Positions 35,713 through 46,879 of a DNA stretch of 64,000 nt are shown here, one piece after another; positions within the stretch are counted from its first letter, which is position 1, and every line of letters begins with the position of its first letter. The translations under genes and the position numbers were made by a program. Where the stretch lies: assembly GCF_963924675.1 (NCBI RefSeq), contig NC_089234.1, forward strand, positions 23,861,668-23,925,667, in the 5' to 3' direction. Source of the DNA: Phocoena phocoena. Its lineage: Eukaryota; Chordata; Mammalia; Artiodactyla; Phocoenidae. The notes under the pieces are model-generated. The model ran no database searches. It saw nothing but the letters and a program-made list of their open reading frames with translations, and was not told the DNA's origin.

Positions 35713-35999
35713 TTACAAATTATATATTCAAATATATACTGAAGAGCAACTGTTTCAGGACTTAAGAGAGAACAGAGAGAAGAAGCTATTTCAACCAAGG
35801 TTATTCTGTAGATATCTCTATGCAATATCGTGTTCATAATTATCCATTTCCTTTCACTGATTGAAACATTGTTACACAATAGTTTGGCATCAAACACTGT
35901 ACTAAGGTTCTGGAGAAAGCAGGAAATACAAAGAAGAATTAAGTCTCTTAGGTATAAGTTGGTCAGCTATAAAGGGCTCATTACCATAGCACCAATGCA

Positions 36000-36880
36000 T
36001 TCATCCACTAATTCATTTGCCTAACAAATACTGATGATCAGTAGGTAGCAGGCACTGTCCTAGGGTCTGGTGCTACAACTGTGAGTGAAACCAGACACCG
36101 TCCTGCCTTCCTAGAGCTTGCAATCTAGTGAGAAATGCAGATGATGCCAAATTCACATCAGTCAATGGAAAATCTCAACCGTGACAGGTACCCTTGAAGG
36201 GAAGGGTGCATAGCCTTACGAGAAAGAACACCAAGGGGGATTTAACTTTATCAGGGAGTTTAGGGAAGACGTCCTGCAGAAGTGATGCTACATCTGAGAT
36301 CCGACAGTGAGGAGGTGTACTTTAGGGAAGAAGATCCCAGGCCCAGGAAAGGGAGCAAGGGGGACAGCTGGGGCGGGGAGGGGACTGAAAGATGGCCATT
36401 GAAAGGGAAGTGCTAACAGTGAGTCAGGAGAGAGAAGGAGGGACCAGACCAAGTAGGTGCTAATAGAGCCTACTACGGAGGACTTTGGTCTTTTTTTCTG
36501 CGAGTAATGAGAAAATGCTGAAGGAGTTTAAGCAAAGGCATGAAAAGATCTACATTTGGGGGGCTTCCCTGGTGGCGCAGTGGTTGGGAGTCCGCCTGCC
36601 GATGCAGGGGACACGGGTTCGTATCCCGATCCGGGAAGATCCCACATGCCGCGGAGCGGCTGGGCCCGTGAGCCATGGCCACTGAGCCTGCGCGTCCGGA
36701 GCCTGTGCTCCGCAACGGGAGAGGCCACAACAGTGAGAGGCCCATATACCGCCAAAAAAAAAAAAAAAAAGAGTTAAAAGAGTTAAAAGATCTACATTTG
36801 GGAAATATATCGTTCAGGTGATAGTATGAACACATACTACAGGAAATATTAAGGATACCTCCTAGGTTTGCAACTAAATG
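36000..36880 (-). repeat. L2 element, reverse, split by a SINE
   Basis: 'agcaggcactgtcctagggt', 'tgccttcctagagcttgcaa', 'agtttagggaagacgtcctg' and 'tgctgaaggagtttaagcaa' follow the reversed L2 3' region. The CHR SINE at 36561-36784 interrupts it, and the right end is uncertain. Confidence 0.65.
36561..36784 (+). mobile_element. CHR-type cetacean SINE with perfect 18-base duplication
   Basis: Complete SINE with an 18-A tail. Both sides carry aaaagatctacatttggg (36543-36560 and 36785-36802) without a mismatch, so the insertion is comparatively young. It is antisense to the SORCS transcript. Confidence 0.97.
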
Positions 36881-37084
36881 AGTACAATTAGGGAATACTG
36901 GAAGAGAACCAACTATGCTGGGGGAAGGTCAAGAGTTCATCTTTGGAATATGTTGAATTGAGAAGCTTTTGAGATACACAGGAGACAAGGTCAAGTACAC
37001 AGCTGGATGTATGGATCTGAAGCTCAAAGGGAAGGACTCACTGGGCTACTCTATCTTGGATGTACTTTTAGAAAATAATGAAAT

Positions 37085-37302
37085 GGGGCTTCCCTGGTGG
37101 CACAGTGGTTGAGAGTCCGCCTGCCGATGCAGGGGACACGGGTTCGTGCCCCGGTCAGGGAAGATCCCACATGCCGTGGAGCGGCTGGGCCCGTGAGCCG
37201 TGGCCTCTGGGCCTGCGCATCCGGGGCCTGTGCTCCGCAATGGGAGAGGCCACAACAGTGAGAGGCCCGCGTACCGCAAAAAAAAAAAATAATAATAATA
37301 AT
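37085..37302 (+). mobile_element. CHR-type cetacean SINE with (AAT)n tail
   Basis: Complete SINE. Duplication aataatgaaatgg lies at 37074-37086 and 37303-37315. The tail has grown an AAT repeat seeded by the target sequence. It is antisense to the SORCS transcript and lies about 510 bases downstream of the exon in the transcript. Confidence 0.96.
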
Positions 37303-37369
37303 AATAATGAAATGGACATGTTTGAGGCTTCCCTCCCTGAGAACAATGGTTATATTCCAATTCAAAGCA

Positions 37370-37600
37370 GCAGGTGTGATGGGATATTCCTAGACTTGGA
37401 GTCTGACAACAGCATCCAAGCCCTGGCTCCTCCAGCTAGTAGCTGTGTTTGAACAAGAACCTTAGCTTTTCCGCACCTTTGTTTACCATAGTTCCATAAA
37501 ATTATTATGGATATACATTTCCTACTTACAGCACAAGGTTGTTTTAAAGGTCAAATGAGTAAAATCATAGAGAAAACTATCTCAAGCCTGTGAAATGACA
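37370..37600 (+). repeat. MIR SINE relic
   Basis: 'gacttggagtctgacaac', 'gctagtagctgtgttt' and 'taaaggtcaaatgagta' match forward MIR. It lies between the SINE and the exon. Confidence 0.6.
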
Positions 37601-37810
37601 AATAACATTGTCAATAAATGAAATATATCCGCCTGCATATTTTGTTATGAAAGACTAGAAAGGAAAGTTAATCAGCTGCAGACACAACCAGCGTGGCTGG
37701 AAGGATACAATATCACTGAATCCCCTCCAGCGTTTGGATTGACTAAGCAAGTGCTTTTCACCGGGTGGTACCTGAGTGACAGGACATGAATGAAAGCGGT
37801 ATCTGTTCAC

Positions 37811-37969
37811 CTTTTGATCCAGACTGTAGGCCAGCACCCAGTCCTCTTGCTTGGGGTGGAAGAGCAGACTCTGGATATAGAAGGTGAGCCGGTATTTCTG
37901 ATAGGTGGCCCCTTCATCGGAGCTGATCAGTATACTGCTCTCCATCTCAGGATCACTAAGAAGCATGAT
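37811..37969 (-). CDS. SORCS3: Internal coding exon of a SORCS VPS10-domain receptor, probably SORCS3
   Basis: This is a single internal exon of 53 codons, in phase at both ends. It starts directly after the acceptor AG (37970-37971, preceded by a pyrimidine-rich tract) with Ile-Met-Leu-Leu-Ser-Asp-Pro-Glu and ends ...Asp-Gln-Lys before the donor gtgaac (GT at 37809-37810). The segment SSDEGATYQKY is an Asp-box (S-x-D-x-G-x-T), the repeat found in the ten-bladed beta-propeller of sortilin-family receptors. FYIQSLLFHPKQEDW follows. SORCS proteins are type I membrane receptors, mainly neuronal, that bind ligands in the lumen or extracellularly and steer trafficking of cargo and synaptic receptors. 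From memory, SORCS3 fits better than SORCS1, which differs at several residues here (for example TDPEIESSLL in place of SDPEMESSIL). SORCS1 remains possible. No frameshift or stop is present, so the exon looks functional. No other exon of the gene was found in the window. Confidence 0.9.
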
Positions 37970-37998
37970 CTAAGGGGAGAGGAGAAAATACAGACAGA

Positions 37999-38005
37999 GT
38001 TAGTA
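37999..38005 (-). other. Intron branch-point sequence for the SORCS exon
   Basis: On the minus strand this reads TACTAAC, the ideal branch-point heptamer. The branch adenine (38000) lies 30 bases before the acceptor AG, inside the normal 18-40 base distance. A pyrimidine-rich stretch lies between the two. The role is inferred from sequence and position. Confidence 0.7.
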
Positions 38006-38214
38006 GGAGAGAATAAATAGAAGAAAGTAAAGCATAAATATAAGGTCATCTGTGTTTGTACAGCACAGCACAGAAAGGGGCATCTGGGCCTCTAGATGAA
38101 ATATTGATATTTTTCTAACCCAATTTAGTTCCTCATTGCTGAATTGAGCTAAAATACTGTTCAAGGTTAGGTCTGCATACAAACGAGGACTCATTTTTTT
38201 GAGGTCCTTCTTTT

Positions 38215-38434
38215 CTTTTCTTTTTATTTATTTATGTTTTTTGCGGTACGCGGGCCTCTCACTGTTGTGGCCTCTCCCGTTGCGGAGCACAGGCTCCGGA
38301 CGCGCAGGCTCAGCGGCCATGGCTCACGGGCCCAACCGCTCCGCGGCATGTGGGATCTTCCCGGACCGGGGCACGAACCCGTGTCCCCTGCATCGGCAGG
38401 CGGACTCTCAACCACTGCGCCACCAGGGAAGCCC
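38215..38434 (-). mobile_element. CHR-type cetacean SINE, same sense as the SORCS transcript
   Basis: Complete reverse SINE with near-duplicate flanks (gaggtccttctttt at 38201-38214, gaggcccttctttt at 38435-38448). It lies 245 bases upstream of the exon in the transcript, opposite in orientation to the two SINEs on the other side. Confidence 0.96.
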
Positions 38435-39229
38435 GAGGCCCTTCTTTTAAATACCTTCATTTTTGATGTTTGTACTTGTACTTTTAAGTACCGGAAGTTT
38501 ATTCCCGTGGTCCTCTGTCCCCTGACCTCAGGAGCATCACACCTCTGCTTCCTCATCTTCCCTCAGTCAATTCTCCACGTCACTCTTCATCACGCTACTG
38601 CTCTTACTGCTCTTAGTCATGAAAGAGATCCCACTGTTTTGTTCTTTCTAAACTGTTTTAGTGATGTAATTGATTTAAGTGGTTTCATGACCCTTTTGCT
38701 CTAGATGTTTTCCAAAGCACATATCCCCAAAGGCCTTTGGGACAAATACTGATGCTCAGGAAAGTTTGTCCTCCCCAAGCCAAATGGACAGAGTGGTGTA
38801 GTGAAAAGGCTTTGGCACCTGAAAGAGCACATTCAAGTATCAACACTTCTGTGTCATACTGTCACCTTGCAAAGCTACTTCACCTCTGGAGGCCTTGGTT
38901 TCCTCAACAAGAACTGGATCTGACAATCCAAGAACTGGCGTTGAATGCTTGGCATAGTACATATTTTTGACAAGTGATAGCTATGGTTACTATCGACCTC
39001 TCAGGATTTAAAAGCCCCTCCAGTCAGTGCAATTTGACTTCTACTCACAGGACCTCAGTGGCATTGGTCTCACTAAAGGTGTGAGTGATTTTCTAGTATT
39101 TAAATCCAATAAACACTGAGATACTCAGACCTAGCTGTCCCTTAGTTAAACACTTAGCAGTGACAATTCCATCCCTCTGGAAGCATTTTCTTCCAGGGCT
39201 TCTGTAACACCATACTTCTCTGGTTCTCC
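38435..39229. repeat. Unclassified DNA with a MIR relic
   Basis: 38780-38975 is a forward MIR ('gtgtagtgaaaaggctttgg', 'tggaggccttggtttcctca', 'gcttggcatagtac'). The rest is unclassified. Confidence 0.55.
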
Positions 39230-40050
39230 TTTCTACCTCTTTTGAATACTCAACTTTCTCTGATTACCCTTATAATATGGCTATTCCTCAACCCTCAGTT
39301 TTGACTTTCTTCTCTTTTCGCTCGACACACTGTTCCTCGGTGACCACTTCCACCCTCACTTTTATTTATTTTTCTCATTACCATCTTTCTGGAGACAACT
39401 CGTAAATTAAATGTCAATCTGTGGTCTCCTCGGACTTTCAGACTTGAAAACTCAGCTGCCTGGTGCCTTCTTCTATTTGGATGTCTCACAACACCTCACA
39501 CTCAGCATGCCCCAGGATGTACCTCATCCAAGCCCTCTTCCCCCCCAGGGCTTCCTGGTTCAGTGAGTGTTTCCACCAACCACCCATCCCATGAGAAGCC
39601 GAATGCGCAACACCATCGCTAACTCTGTTTTTCCATTCACCTCCTATAATTAATTAGTCTCTAAGCTCTGCGTATGTTACCTACTCATTAACTCTAAAAT
39701 CAGATCCATTCTCTCCCTGCCCATCGTGATTGCCTTAGTCCAAAATGTGACCATCTCTGTATTGGATTCCTGTAAGACACCCCTAGTCATTCTCACAGCT
39801 TCAACCAGTATCCCCTCCAATTCACTTTGCACACTGTGGCCAGAATAATCTAAAACCATTCAGGGGCTTATCTTTGATCTTCCTATATTCTAAAATTCTT
39901 AAAATAGCCTGGTATGATCTGCCCCTTGTGTATGTGTTTGGTTCCACCAGCAACAAAGCCCTTTTGACCTTTATCACCCAGCTCCACCCAACTTCTTTGA
40001 ATTTCCAATGTTTGCCCAGTGACTGAATGAGTTTATTTCCTCTTATAATT
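39230..40050 (+). repeat. L2 element, long forward copy
   Basis: Over 800 bases in L2 3' order: 'gacaactcgtaaattaaatg', 'caacacctcacactcagcat', 'gtattggattcctgtaagac', 'gtggccagaataatctaaaa', 'ctggtatgatctgcc'. Not coding. Confidence 0.75.
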
Positions 40051-41114
40051 TGTCCTGTCTTGGGCTGTACTGCCACCAGTTATTAGGGCTACTGCTACAC
40101 ACAGTCTGCACCATGGGGTCCAAAGTACCAAGTAAAGTAAAAAAAAATGTCCATACCTTATAAAACTATTGAATACTAGGATTTTAAAAATTTACCCATA
40201 GTATATATTAGTATTATGAGGTAAGCTTTAAACAAATTCAATGCCTTTAACTGCTGAGATTCATAGTGATTTTCCTCTTTTATTCCTTTATAGCTTCCAA
40301 GACAAGTCTACTTTCTTTTTCTCAAATACTTGCTTTGGCTTCATCGAAATAAGTTATTACTAGTTATCAGCAAATTTCTGAGAAATGGATGCAGTATAGT
40401 TTTTTTCTTTTTTTCCATTCATGTGTGAATAATCTAGGGGAAAAGCTCTTAGATGGGTTACTCATAGACAATAACTTTCTCCTCCCTTGGCACTGCGAAG
40501 GGTAGGGACTACTGGTAAAAGCACCCCTGCTGCCCTTGAAAAAATCTAAGAGGATGCACCCATGCTCCTTGCAGAGTCTGCAAGGACAAATATACAGGGA
40601 AAGAATGAAGCTATCATAACCACCTTCTCTTGCTTCCTGGCACGTACCGATGAGCTACATAACAGGCAATGAAATCATTTCTCCCCTGGTGCAGAGAAAT
40701 TAAACTGCCTATTTTATGCAGGTATAAAGAAGCTTCATGCCTATGATTTTAATTAGAAGGTAAGACCAACATCATAAATGAACTTTATTTTATATACCAT
40801 GAGTTACAATATACTGAATAAGGGTTACCATCAAATATCTAGTGCAATGTACTCTCTTCGTCCAGCCGTTTCTTCCTGCACACACACTACACACTTGCAT
40901 ACACAAACACACTAAGCCACACACAAATGAGGCATATGTGTGTGCACACATACGCTTATACATATATCACTGTGGCACATATATGCATGCACACGTACAG
41001 AAATACACTTATATTTAAGGTCTATTGAGATTGTGTGTTGGTTTTAGGGTGCTTTTGTTGGCAAGAGGACATTTTTATTGCAACCATTCTCTGACATTCT
41101 CATCAGAAATCTTT
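40051..41114. other. Unclassified DNA with a CA-rich tract
   Basis: An imperfect CA/TATG-rich low-complexity region lies at about 40878-41005. No gene or other repeat was recognised. Confidence 0.4.
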
Positions 41115-41872
41115 TTTTTGCATATACCCTGAGAAAACCATAATTCAAAGAGTCGTGTACCACAATGTTCACTGCAGCACTATTTACAATAGCCAGGACA
41201 TGGAAGCAACCTAAGTGTCCATCCACAGATGAACGGATAAAGAAGGTATGGCACATATATACAATGGAATATTACTCAGCCATAAAAAGAAACGAAACTG
41301 AGTTATTTGTAGTGAGGTGGATGGACCTAGAGTCTGTTGTACAGAGTGAAGTAAGTCAGAAAGAGAAAAACAAATACCATATGCTAACACAGATATATGG
41401 AATCTAAAAAAAAAAAATGATTCTGAAGAACCTAGGGGAAGGACAGGAATAAAGACGCAGACGTAAAAGACAAATACCGTATGCTAACACATGTATATGG
41501 AATTTAAGAAAAAAAAAATGTCATGAGGAACCTAGGGGTAAGACAGGAATAAAGACACAGACCTACTACAGAATGGACTTGAGGATATCGGAAGGGGGAA
41601 CGGTAAGCTGTGACAAAGCGAGAGAGAGGCATGGACATATATACACTACCAAACGTAAAACAGATAGCTAGTGGGAAGCAGCCGCATAGCACAGGGAGAT
41701 CAAATCGGTGCTTTGTGACCACCTAGAGGGGTGGGATAGGGAGGGTGGGAGGGAGACGCAAGAGGGAGGGGATATGGGGATATATGGGTACATATAGCTG
41801 ATTCACTTTGTTATAGAGCAGCAACTAACACAACGATGTAAAGCAATTATACCTCAATAAAGATGTTAAAAA
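41115..41872 (+). mobile_element. 5'-truncated young LINE-1 3' end with internal 100-base duplication
   Basis: The ORF2 end ('gttcactgcagcactattta', 'cataaaaagaaacgaaactg') is followed by the 3' UTR shared with 14.8 and 52.0 kb, ending 'gcaattatacctcaataaag'. The 3' UTR start is present twice (41371-41470 and 41471-41570). Confidence 0.93.
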
Positions 41873-42668
41873 ATATCCTTTTATATACTTTGATATCACT
41901 GGCAGTGTCTGTATTCAATCCTAGTGTCTGAGAAGAATGGAAGGAGGGACATAGAAACCTACATGTTTTGGATCCTAACCTGTGCTGGGCACTTAACAGG
42001 GTATTTTATCGAAACCTGAAACAAATTATGTGACATATCATTACTTGCATTTTACAGGTAAAGAAACTGAGGCTCAGAGGAGGAAAGCAACTTGCCTATT
42101 ACCTCCTCTGATGGACTCAAATGCCACCACCTCCTGCCACACACAAACTAACACTAATGCTTTTCTGGACCTTGAAATCTTAGCACTTTGTGCTTTACCA
42201 AGGGACAAGGGAATGTCAGAGAAGCAGCTCTTTATTCTTTTTTAAGCAACGCTAAGAAATCCACACACCAAAAGCAGTTTCAAGAAAGCCCCTTTCCTCC
42301 TCTAACTCATATCCACCTTTGGCCAAGAGGACATGAAGAATTAATGAACAGGAAACCAAAGGAGAAATAGAATGTTAGCGCTAAAAAAAAAAAAGAAAAA
42401 GAAAAAGAGGGAACCATAATATTAACATAAATAGAATCAGAAAGCAAAGCCTCAGCAGAAGTTAAGCCTCAGGGTAAAATATGTATATTGTGTATGAATC
42501 TACGTAACTACTTCTATAACTACATATACAAAGAAAATCATCCCATGTCCACCAAGATTGTTACTGGGAAGAAGGGATTTCAAAGGTAAATGCCTAAGAG
42601 GGCAAAGCAGGTAAACTAAGTGAGCAAAGCAGATAAAGCAAAACGAGGAGTGGTAAGAACTATGCCGA
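41873..42668. repeat. MIR relic and unclassified DNA
   Basis: 41980-42115 is a reverse MIR ('cattttacaggtaaagaaac', 'cagaggaggaaagcaacttg'). An A-rich AAAAAG tract lies at 42382-42409. The rest is unclassified. Confidence 0.6.
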
Positions 42669-42882
42669 GGGGCTTCCCTGGTGGCGCAGTGGTTGAGAGT
42701 CCGCCTGCCGATGCAGGGGACACGGGTTCGAGCCCTGATCCGAGAGGATCTCGCATGCCGCAGAGCAGCTGGGCCCGTGAGCCATGGCTGCTGAGCCTGC
42801 GCATCTGGAGCCTGTGCTCTGCAACGGGAGAGGCCACAACAGTGAGAGGCCCGCGTACCGCCAAAAAAAAAAAAAAAAAAAA
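42669..42882 (+). mobile_element. CHR-type cetacean SINE
   Basis: Complete SINE with a long A tail. Duplication aagaactatgccga at 42655-42668 and 42883-42896 is perfect. Confidence 0.97.
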
Positions 42883-42896
42883 AAGAACTATGCCGA

Positions 42897-45084
42897 CATG
42901 GAAAGTATACACCTCTCCTTAAAACGTTTAAAATGAGATTGTTACAAAACAAATTTTACTCACATTCAATCTGTCTGTGGACTGAATTTATGAAATAGGA
43001 ATGTGACTCTTGGCATAGTTATGACAGTTTGATCTTACAGACCCAAAGAAATTTACAACCCTTGCCTTTGAATCTTTAATTGCAGGGATATACATATAAA
43101 ATTTATGGCAATACCTGTTAAGACACCTGTGAATTCTGCATTTATGTGACTTTGCTAATATAAACAGGGAAGGGTTCCCACTGGAGATTTTTTGTTTTGT
43201 TTTCTTTTGCTTTTGCTTCAGTTTGCTTTGATTCTTTTTCTAGCTTGTCCTGACACAAGATCTGCACTGGGTGTATGCACGTGCTGGAAGAGGAGAAGGG
43301 GGTCTTTCATTTCGGGTTGAACAGAGTTATTAATGCCATAGGCTCTGGGGGAAGGTGTCTTGAGTTCAAATCTTCAGTCTGCTACTTTATGTGTAAACGT
43401 GAGGATATTACCCAGTTTTTCCAATCAGTTATCTCACCTATGAAAAAAACAGATAATAATTATCTCTAACTCACAATGCTCTTGAGAGGATTAAATGAGA
43501 TGAGGATTAAATGAGATAATGATTAAAGAGCTTAGCACAGGGCCTTAATGGCTAAATAAACATGAACCTGGATCTATAAATCACCCAGGATAAGAGCACA
43601 ACTGCAGTCAGAAGTGATGCCAAGCAGGTTGGAGATTTGGGGATTATTTGCCTCCCTCTTGGCTCCCTGAGTTTTGTAGGTAAAATCCAAAGGGATGGGT
43701 GGTGGGGGTAAAGGGGGAATGCTGTTCAATGTGTATAAAGCTTCAGGCCTGCAAGACGATCAAGTTCTAGAGATATGCTGTACAACTTTGTGCTTATAGT
43801 TAACAATACTGCACTGAGCAACTGGAAGAGATTGGTAAGAGGGTAGCTCTCACGGTATACATTTTAGTGCCACAATTTTTAAAAAATGTGAAAGGATGAG
43901 GGAGAACAAAACTACAATTTACACTTATTTTACATTCTTAGTAACATTTTAAGAAAAACACACTCTATTAGCAAATAGCAACACGGCCAAAATGAACACC
44001 AATCAGTAGGTAACTGTCAATTCACTAAATACCATTGCGCTTTGAATGACCACTCTCATCTCTTCAATGGGAGGCTCTGGCCCATGAAGGAATTAAACAC
44101 ACCACTGCCTTAGGGGTAAGAACCTCATACAACCTGTCTCTATGGATTTGGGCATTTATGGTACATGAATTGTCTGTATCTCAGATTAGAGATGGACAAG
44201 TTTTAGAGTTTATCAACATACAGATGGTACAATATCTTTTTTTTTCTTTCTTTTTTTGGACCAGTAATTCTTTTTGTAGGAAATTCCTGGGAAACTTGAA
44301 TAATGGTGGCACTTATTTTAATGGCGGGTTGCAAATTACAAAAGACACAGATGTAAGTCAGCAATCAGGCAAGGCTTTGCTTCAGCAACTTAAATTTTCA
44401 AAAGCCTATAAGCTTATTTGTGTCTAAACCAGTCAAACTTAGTATCGAAGATGTCAAAATCCTCCCCAGAAATCTTTCCAGAATGCCCACCTTCCTGCTG
44501 CTGGGTGAGTCTTATAATACCCAAATTGTAAAATTAATGAGTATGTTATTTATTCAGTTGCCATGCTCTGTTTCTCCTGTATGCAATCTATAAAATGGGG
44601 TGAAAGCTATAGGTTTCTCAGTCTCTTACTCTGCCAGAATCCCAGAAATGCAAAGGAAACAAATTGTAGTTCAATGCTTTGAAAACAGTCTTTGAATAGG
44701 AATAAGTAGACTTCCTCTGAATAGAAAAGCAGAAATGCTATAATTTACTGTATAATTGAGTTCTAATGGGAGACTCTTAGCACAGCTAGTGCTCAGTAAG
44801 AAATAACAATAATATCAATACAAGCTCACACAGAATATAAGAGATATTCTTTAGGCTGACCCCTAAACCTACTGACATAATCAATATGTTGTTGAATATT
44901 GACTTACACACAAATAAAGCCTGTTACAGATAAGGGTCTTCATCACAATATAACAATATACCAGCATTCGCTCCCCACTGCCCATCTACCTATTTATCTC
45001 TCTACCTAACGTCTCCTCTTATATCAGAAGTTATAGCTGGCAAGAAAGGGGGTTGCCCTCAGGGGACATTTAGCAATGTATGGA
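42897..45084. repeat. MIR and L1 fragments in unclassified DNA
   Basis: 43330-43570 is a forward MIR ('taggctctgggggaaggtgt', 'gagcttagcacagggcct') with a perfect 16-base tandem duplication at 43486-43517. 43690-43910 is a forward old L1 3' end ('gtacaactttgtgcttatag', 'gtatacattttagtgccaca'). 43911-45084 has no recognised feature. Confidence 0.55.
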
Positions 45085-45345
45085 AACACTGTTTTCTATT
45101 GAGTTATAATTAACATACAATATTATATTACTTTCAGGTGTACAGCATGCTGATTCGTATTTTTATACATTTTGACATGATCACTGTAATAAGACCAGAT
45201 ACCATCCTCTTACCAAACAAAGTTGTTACAATATTATTGACTACATTCTCTATGTGTACATTACATCCCCTATGACATTTATTTTATAGCTGGAACTTTG
45301 TACCTCTGATCCCCTTCACCTATTTCATCTAGTCCCCCTCCCTGG
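45085..45345 (-). mobile_element. LINE-1 3'-UTR fragment, reverse orientation
   Basis: 'ctattgagttataattaaca', 'ctttcaggtgtacagcatgc' and 'tgtacattacatcccctatg' match the reversed 3' UTR of older L1 families. Confidence 0.75.
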
Positions 45346-45532
45346 AGACATTTTAATTGTCACAACTAGGGTCAGGAAAGAGAGTAACTGGCATCTACTG
45401 GGTAGAGGCCAGTGATGCTGTTAAATAATTACAATGCACAGGACAGCACTGGACAACAAATAATTATCTAGCCCAAAATGTCGAAAGTGCTGCTACTGAG
45501 AAACCTTGTTACAATATTTGTGCGTTTATAAG

Positions 45533-45585
45533 TGTATATATATATATGTATGTATGTATATATATATGTATACACACACATATAT
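45533..45585. repeat. (TA)n/(TATG)n low-complexity repeat
   Basis: TA units mixed with TATG and CACA. Confidence 0.9.
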
Positions 45586-45854
45586 CTTATTTTGGGAAAA
45601 ATTTATAAACTACATATACATTTTTCAGGTAGAACATCAATTCATATTTATGTTTATATGCAAGTCCCTTCCACCCATTAGTATTTATACATGCCATTCT
45701 CTTTACCAAGATTAGACTCCTCACCTTTCCACTCCAACCCATTTTATTAAGCATATTTCTACTTGTCCTTCAGAATTTAACTCAAGCATCACCAGTAAAG
45801 CAACAATCATTGAGGCCAATCAGGAAAAAAAAATACAAAAATCCCAAATCAACA

Positions 45855-46590
45855 ACAAAAAACAACTCAATTAAAAAATGACCAAAGGACTTGAATAGAC
45901 ATTTTTCAAAAATATATATATATATAATATATATCTGGTGAGGATTTAGGGAAATTGGAACCCTTGTGCATTGTTGATGTGAATTCTAAATGGTGCAGCT
46001 GCTGTGGAAAACAGTATAGTAGTTCCTCAAAAAAAATGGAATTACATATGATCAAGCCTTTTCACTTCTGGATATATGCCGTAAAGAATTGAAAGCAGGA
46101 TCTCAAAGAGATATTTGTACATCCATGTTCAAAACACCATTATTAACAATAGCCCAAATGTGGAAGCAACCCAAGTGTCCACTGATGGAGGAATAAACAA
46201 AATGTGGTATACACATATAATGGAATATTATTCAGTCTTAAAAAGGAAAGGAATTCTGACACATGCTACAACATGGATTAAACGTAAAGACATTATGTTA
46301 AGTGAAATAAGCCAAAAGACAAACACTGTATGATTTCTATTAGAGTACCTAGACTAGTCAAATTCAGAAAGACAGAAAGTAGAAAAACGGCTGCCAGAAG
46401 CTGGGGGAAAACGGAGAATGAGGAGCTGCTGTTTAATGAGCATAGTTTCACCAGACGGAAAGAGCTCTGGAGTCTGGCTGCACAGCAATGTGAATGTACT
46501 TAACACTACTGAAATGTACGTCTAAAAATGGTTAAGGTGGTAAACTACAGTTATGTGTATTTTACCACAATTTTTAAAAAACGCAGAAAG
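45855..46590 (+). mobile_element. Old LINE-1 3' fragment
   Basis: 'ccaaaggacttgaatagaca', 'tgtggaaaacagtatagtag', 'tggaatattattcagtctta' and 'ttaaggtggtaaactacagt' follow L1 ORF2 end and 3' UTR. A TA tract lies near 45914-45934. A SINE is inserted just after its A-rich end. Confidence 0.85.
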
Positions 46591-46613
46591 AAAAATATAA
46601 AATTAGATATGAG

Positions 46614-46817
46614 GGCTTCCCTGGTGGCCCAGTGGTTGAGAGTCCGCCTGCCGATGCAGGGCACATGGGTTCGTGCCCCGGTCCGGGAAGATCCCACATG
46701 CCGCGGAGTGGCTGGGCCCGTGAGCCATGGCCGCTGAGCCTGCATGTCTGGAGCCTGTGCTCCGCAATGGGAGAGGCCACAACAGTGAGAGGCCCGCGTA
46801 CCAGGGGGAAAAAAAAA
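46614..46817 (+). mobile_element. CHR-type cetacean SINE
   Basis: Complete SINE. Duplication aaaattagatatgag at 46599-46613 and 46818-46832 is perfect. The 3' end reads 'gtaccaggggg' before the A tail, a variant of the usual 'gtaccgc'. Confidence 0.96.
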
Positions 46818-46879
46818 AAAATTAGATATGAGATGAGATAAAACAACTTGCTAAGAAAATCTGAAAACGAATCAGACGT

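Noticed and set aside
36561..36640. tRNA-like start of the CHR SINE as a possible tRNA gene
   Set aside because: It has A- and B-box-like text because the SINE descends from a tRNA, but the structure is degenerate and linked to a SINE body and A tail.
36473..36835. Open frames repeated at each CHR SINE (for example with GLSLLWPLPLRSTGSG)
   Set aside because: The same peptide appears at all nine SINE copies; it is a translation of the repeat.
37811..37969. Reading the exon as extending to 37655 as one long open frame
   Set aside because: The donor GT at 37809-37810 fits the consensus, and the residues after Asp-Gln-Lys no longer resemble a SORCS protein.
40878..41005. CA-rich tract as a CRISPR-like or satellite array
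   Set aside because: No regular repeat-spacer structure; it is imperfect low-complexity DNA.
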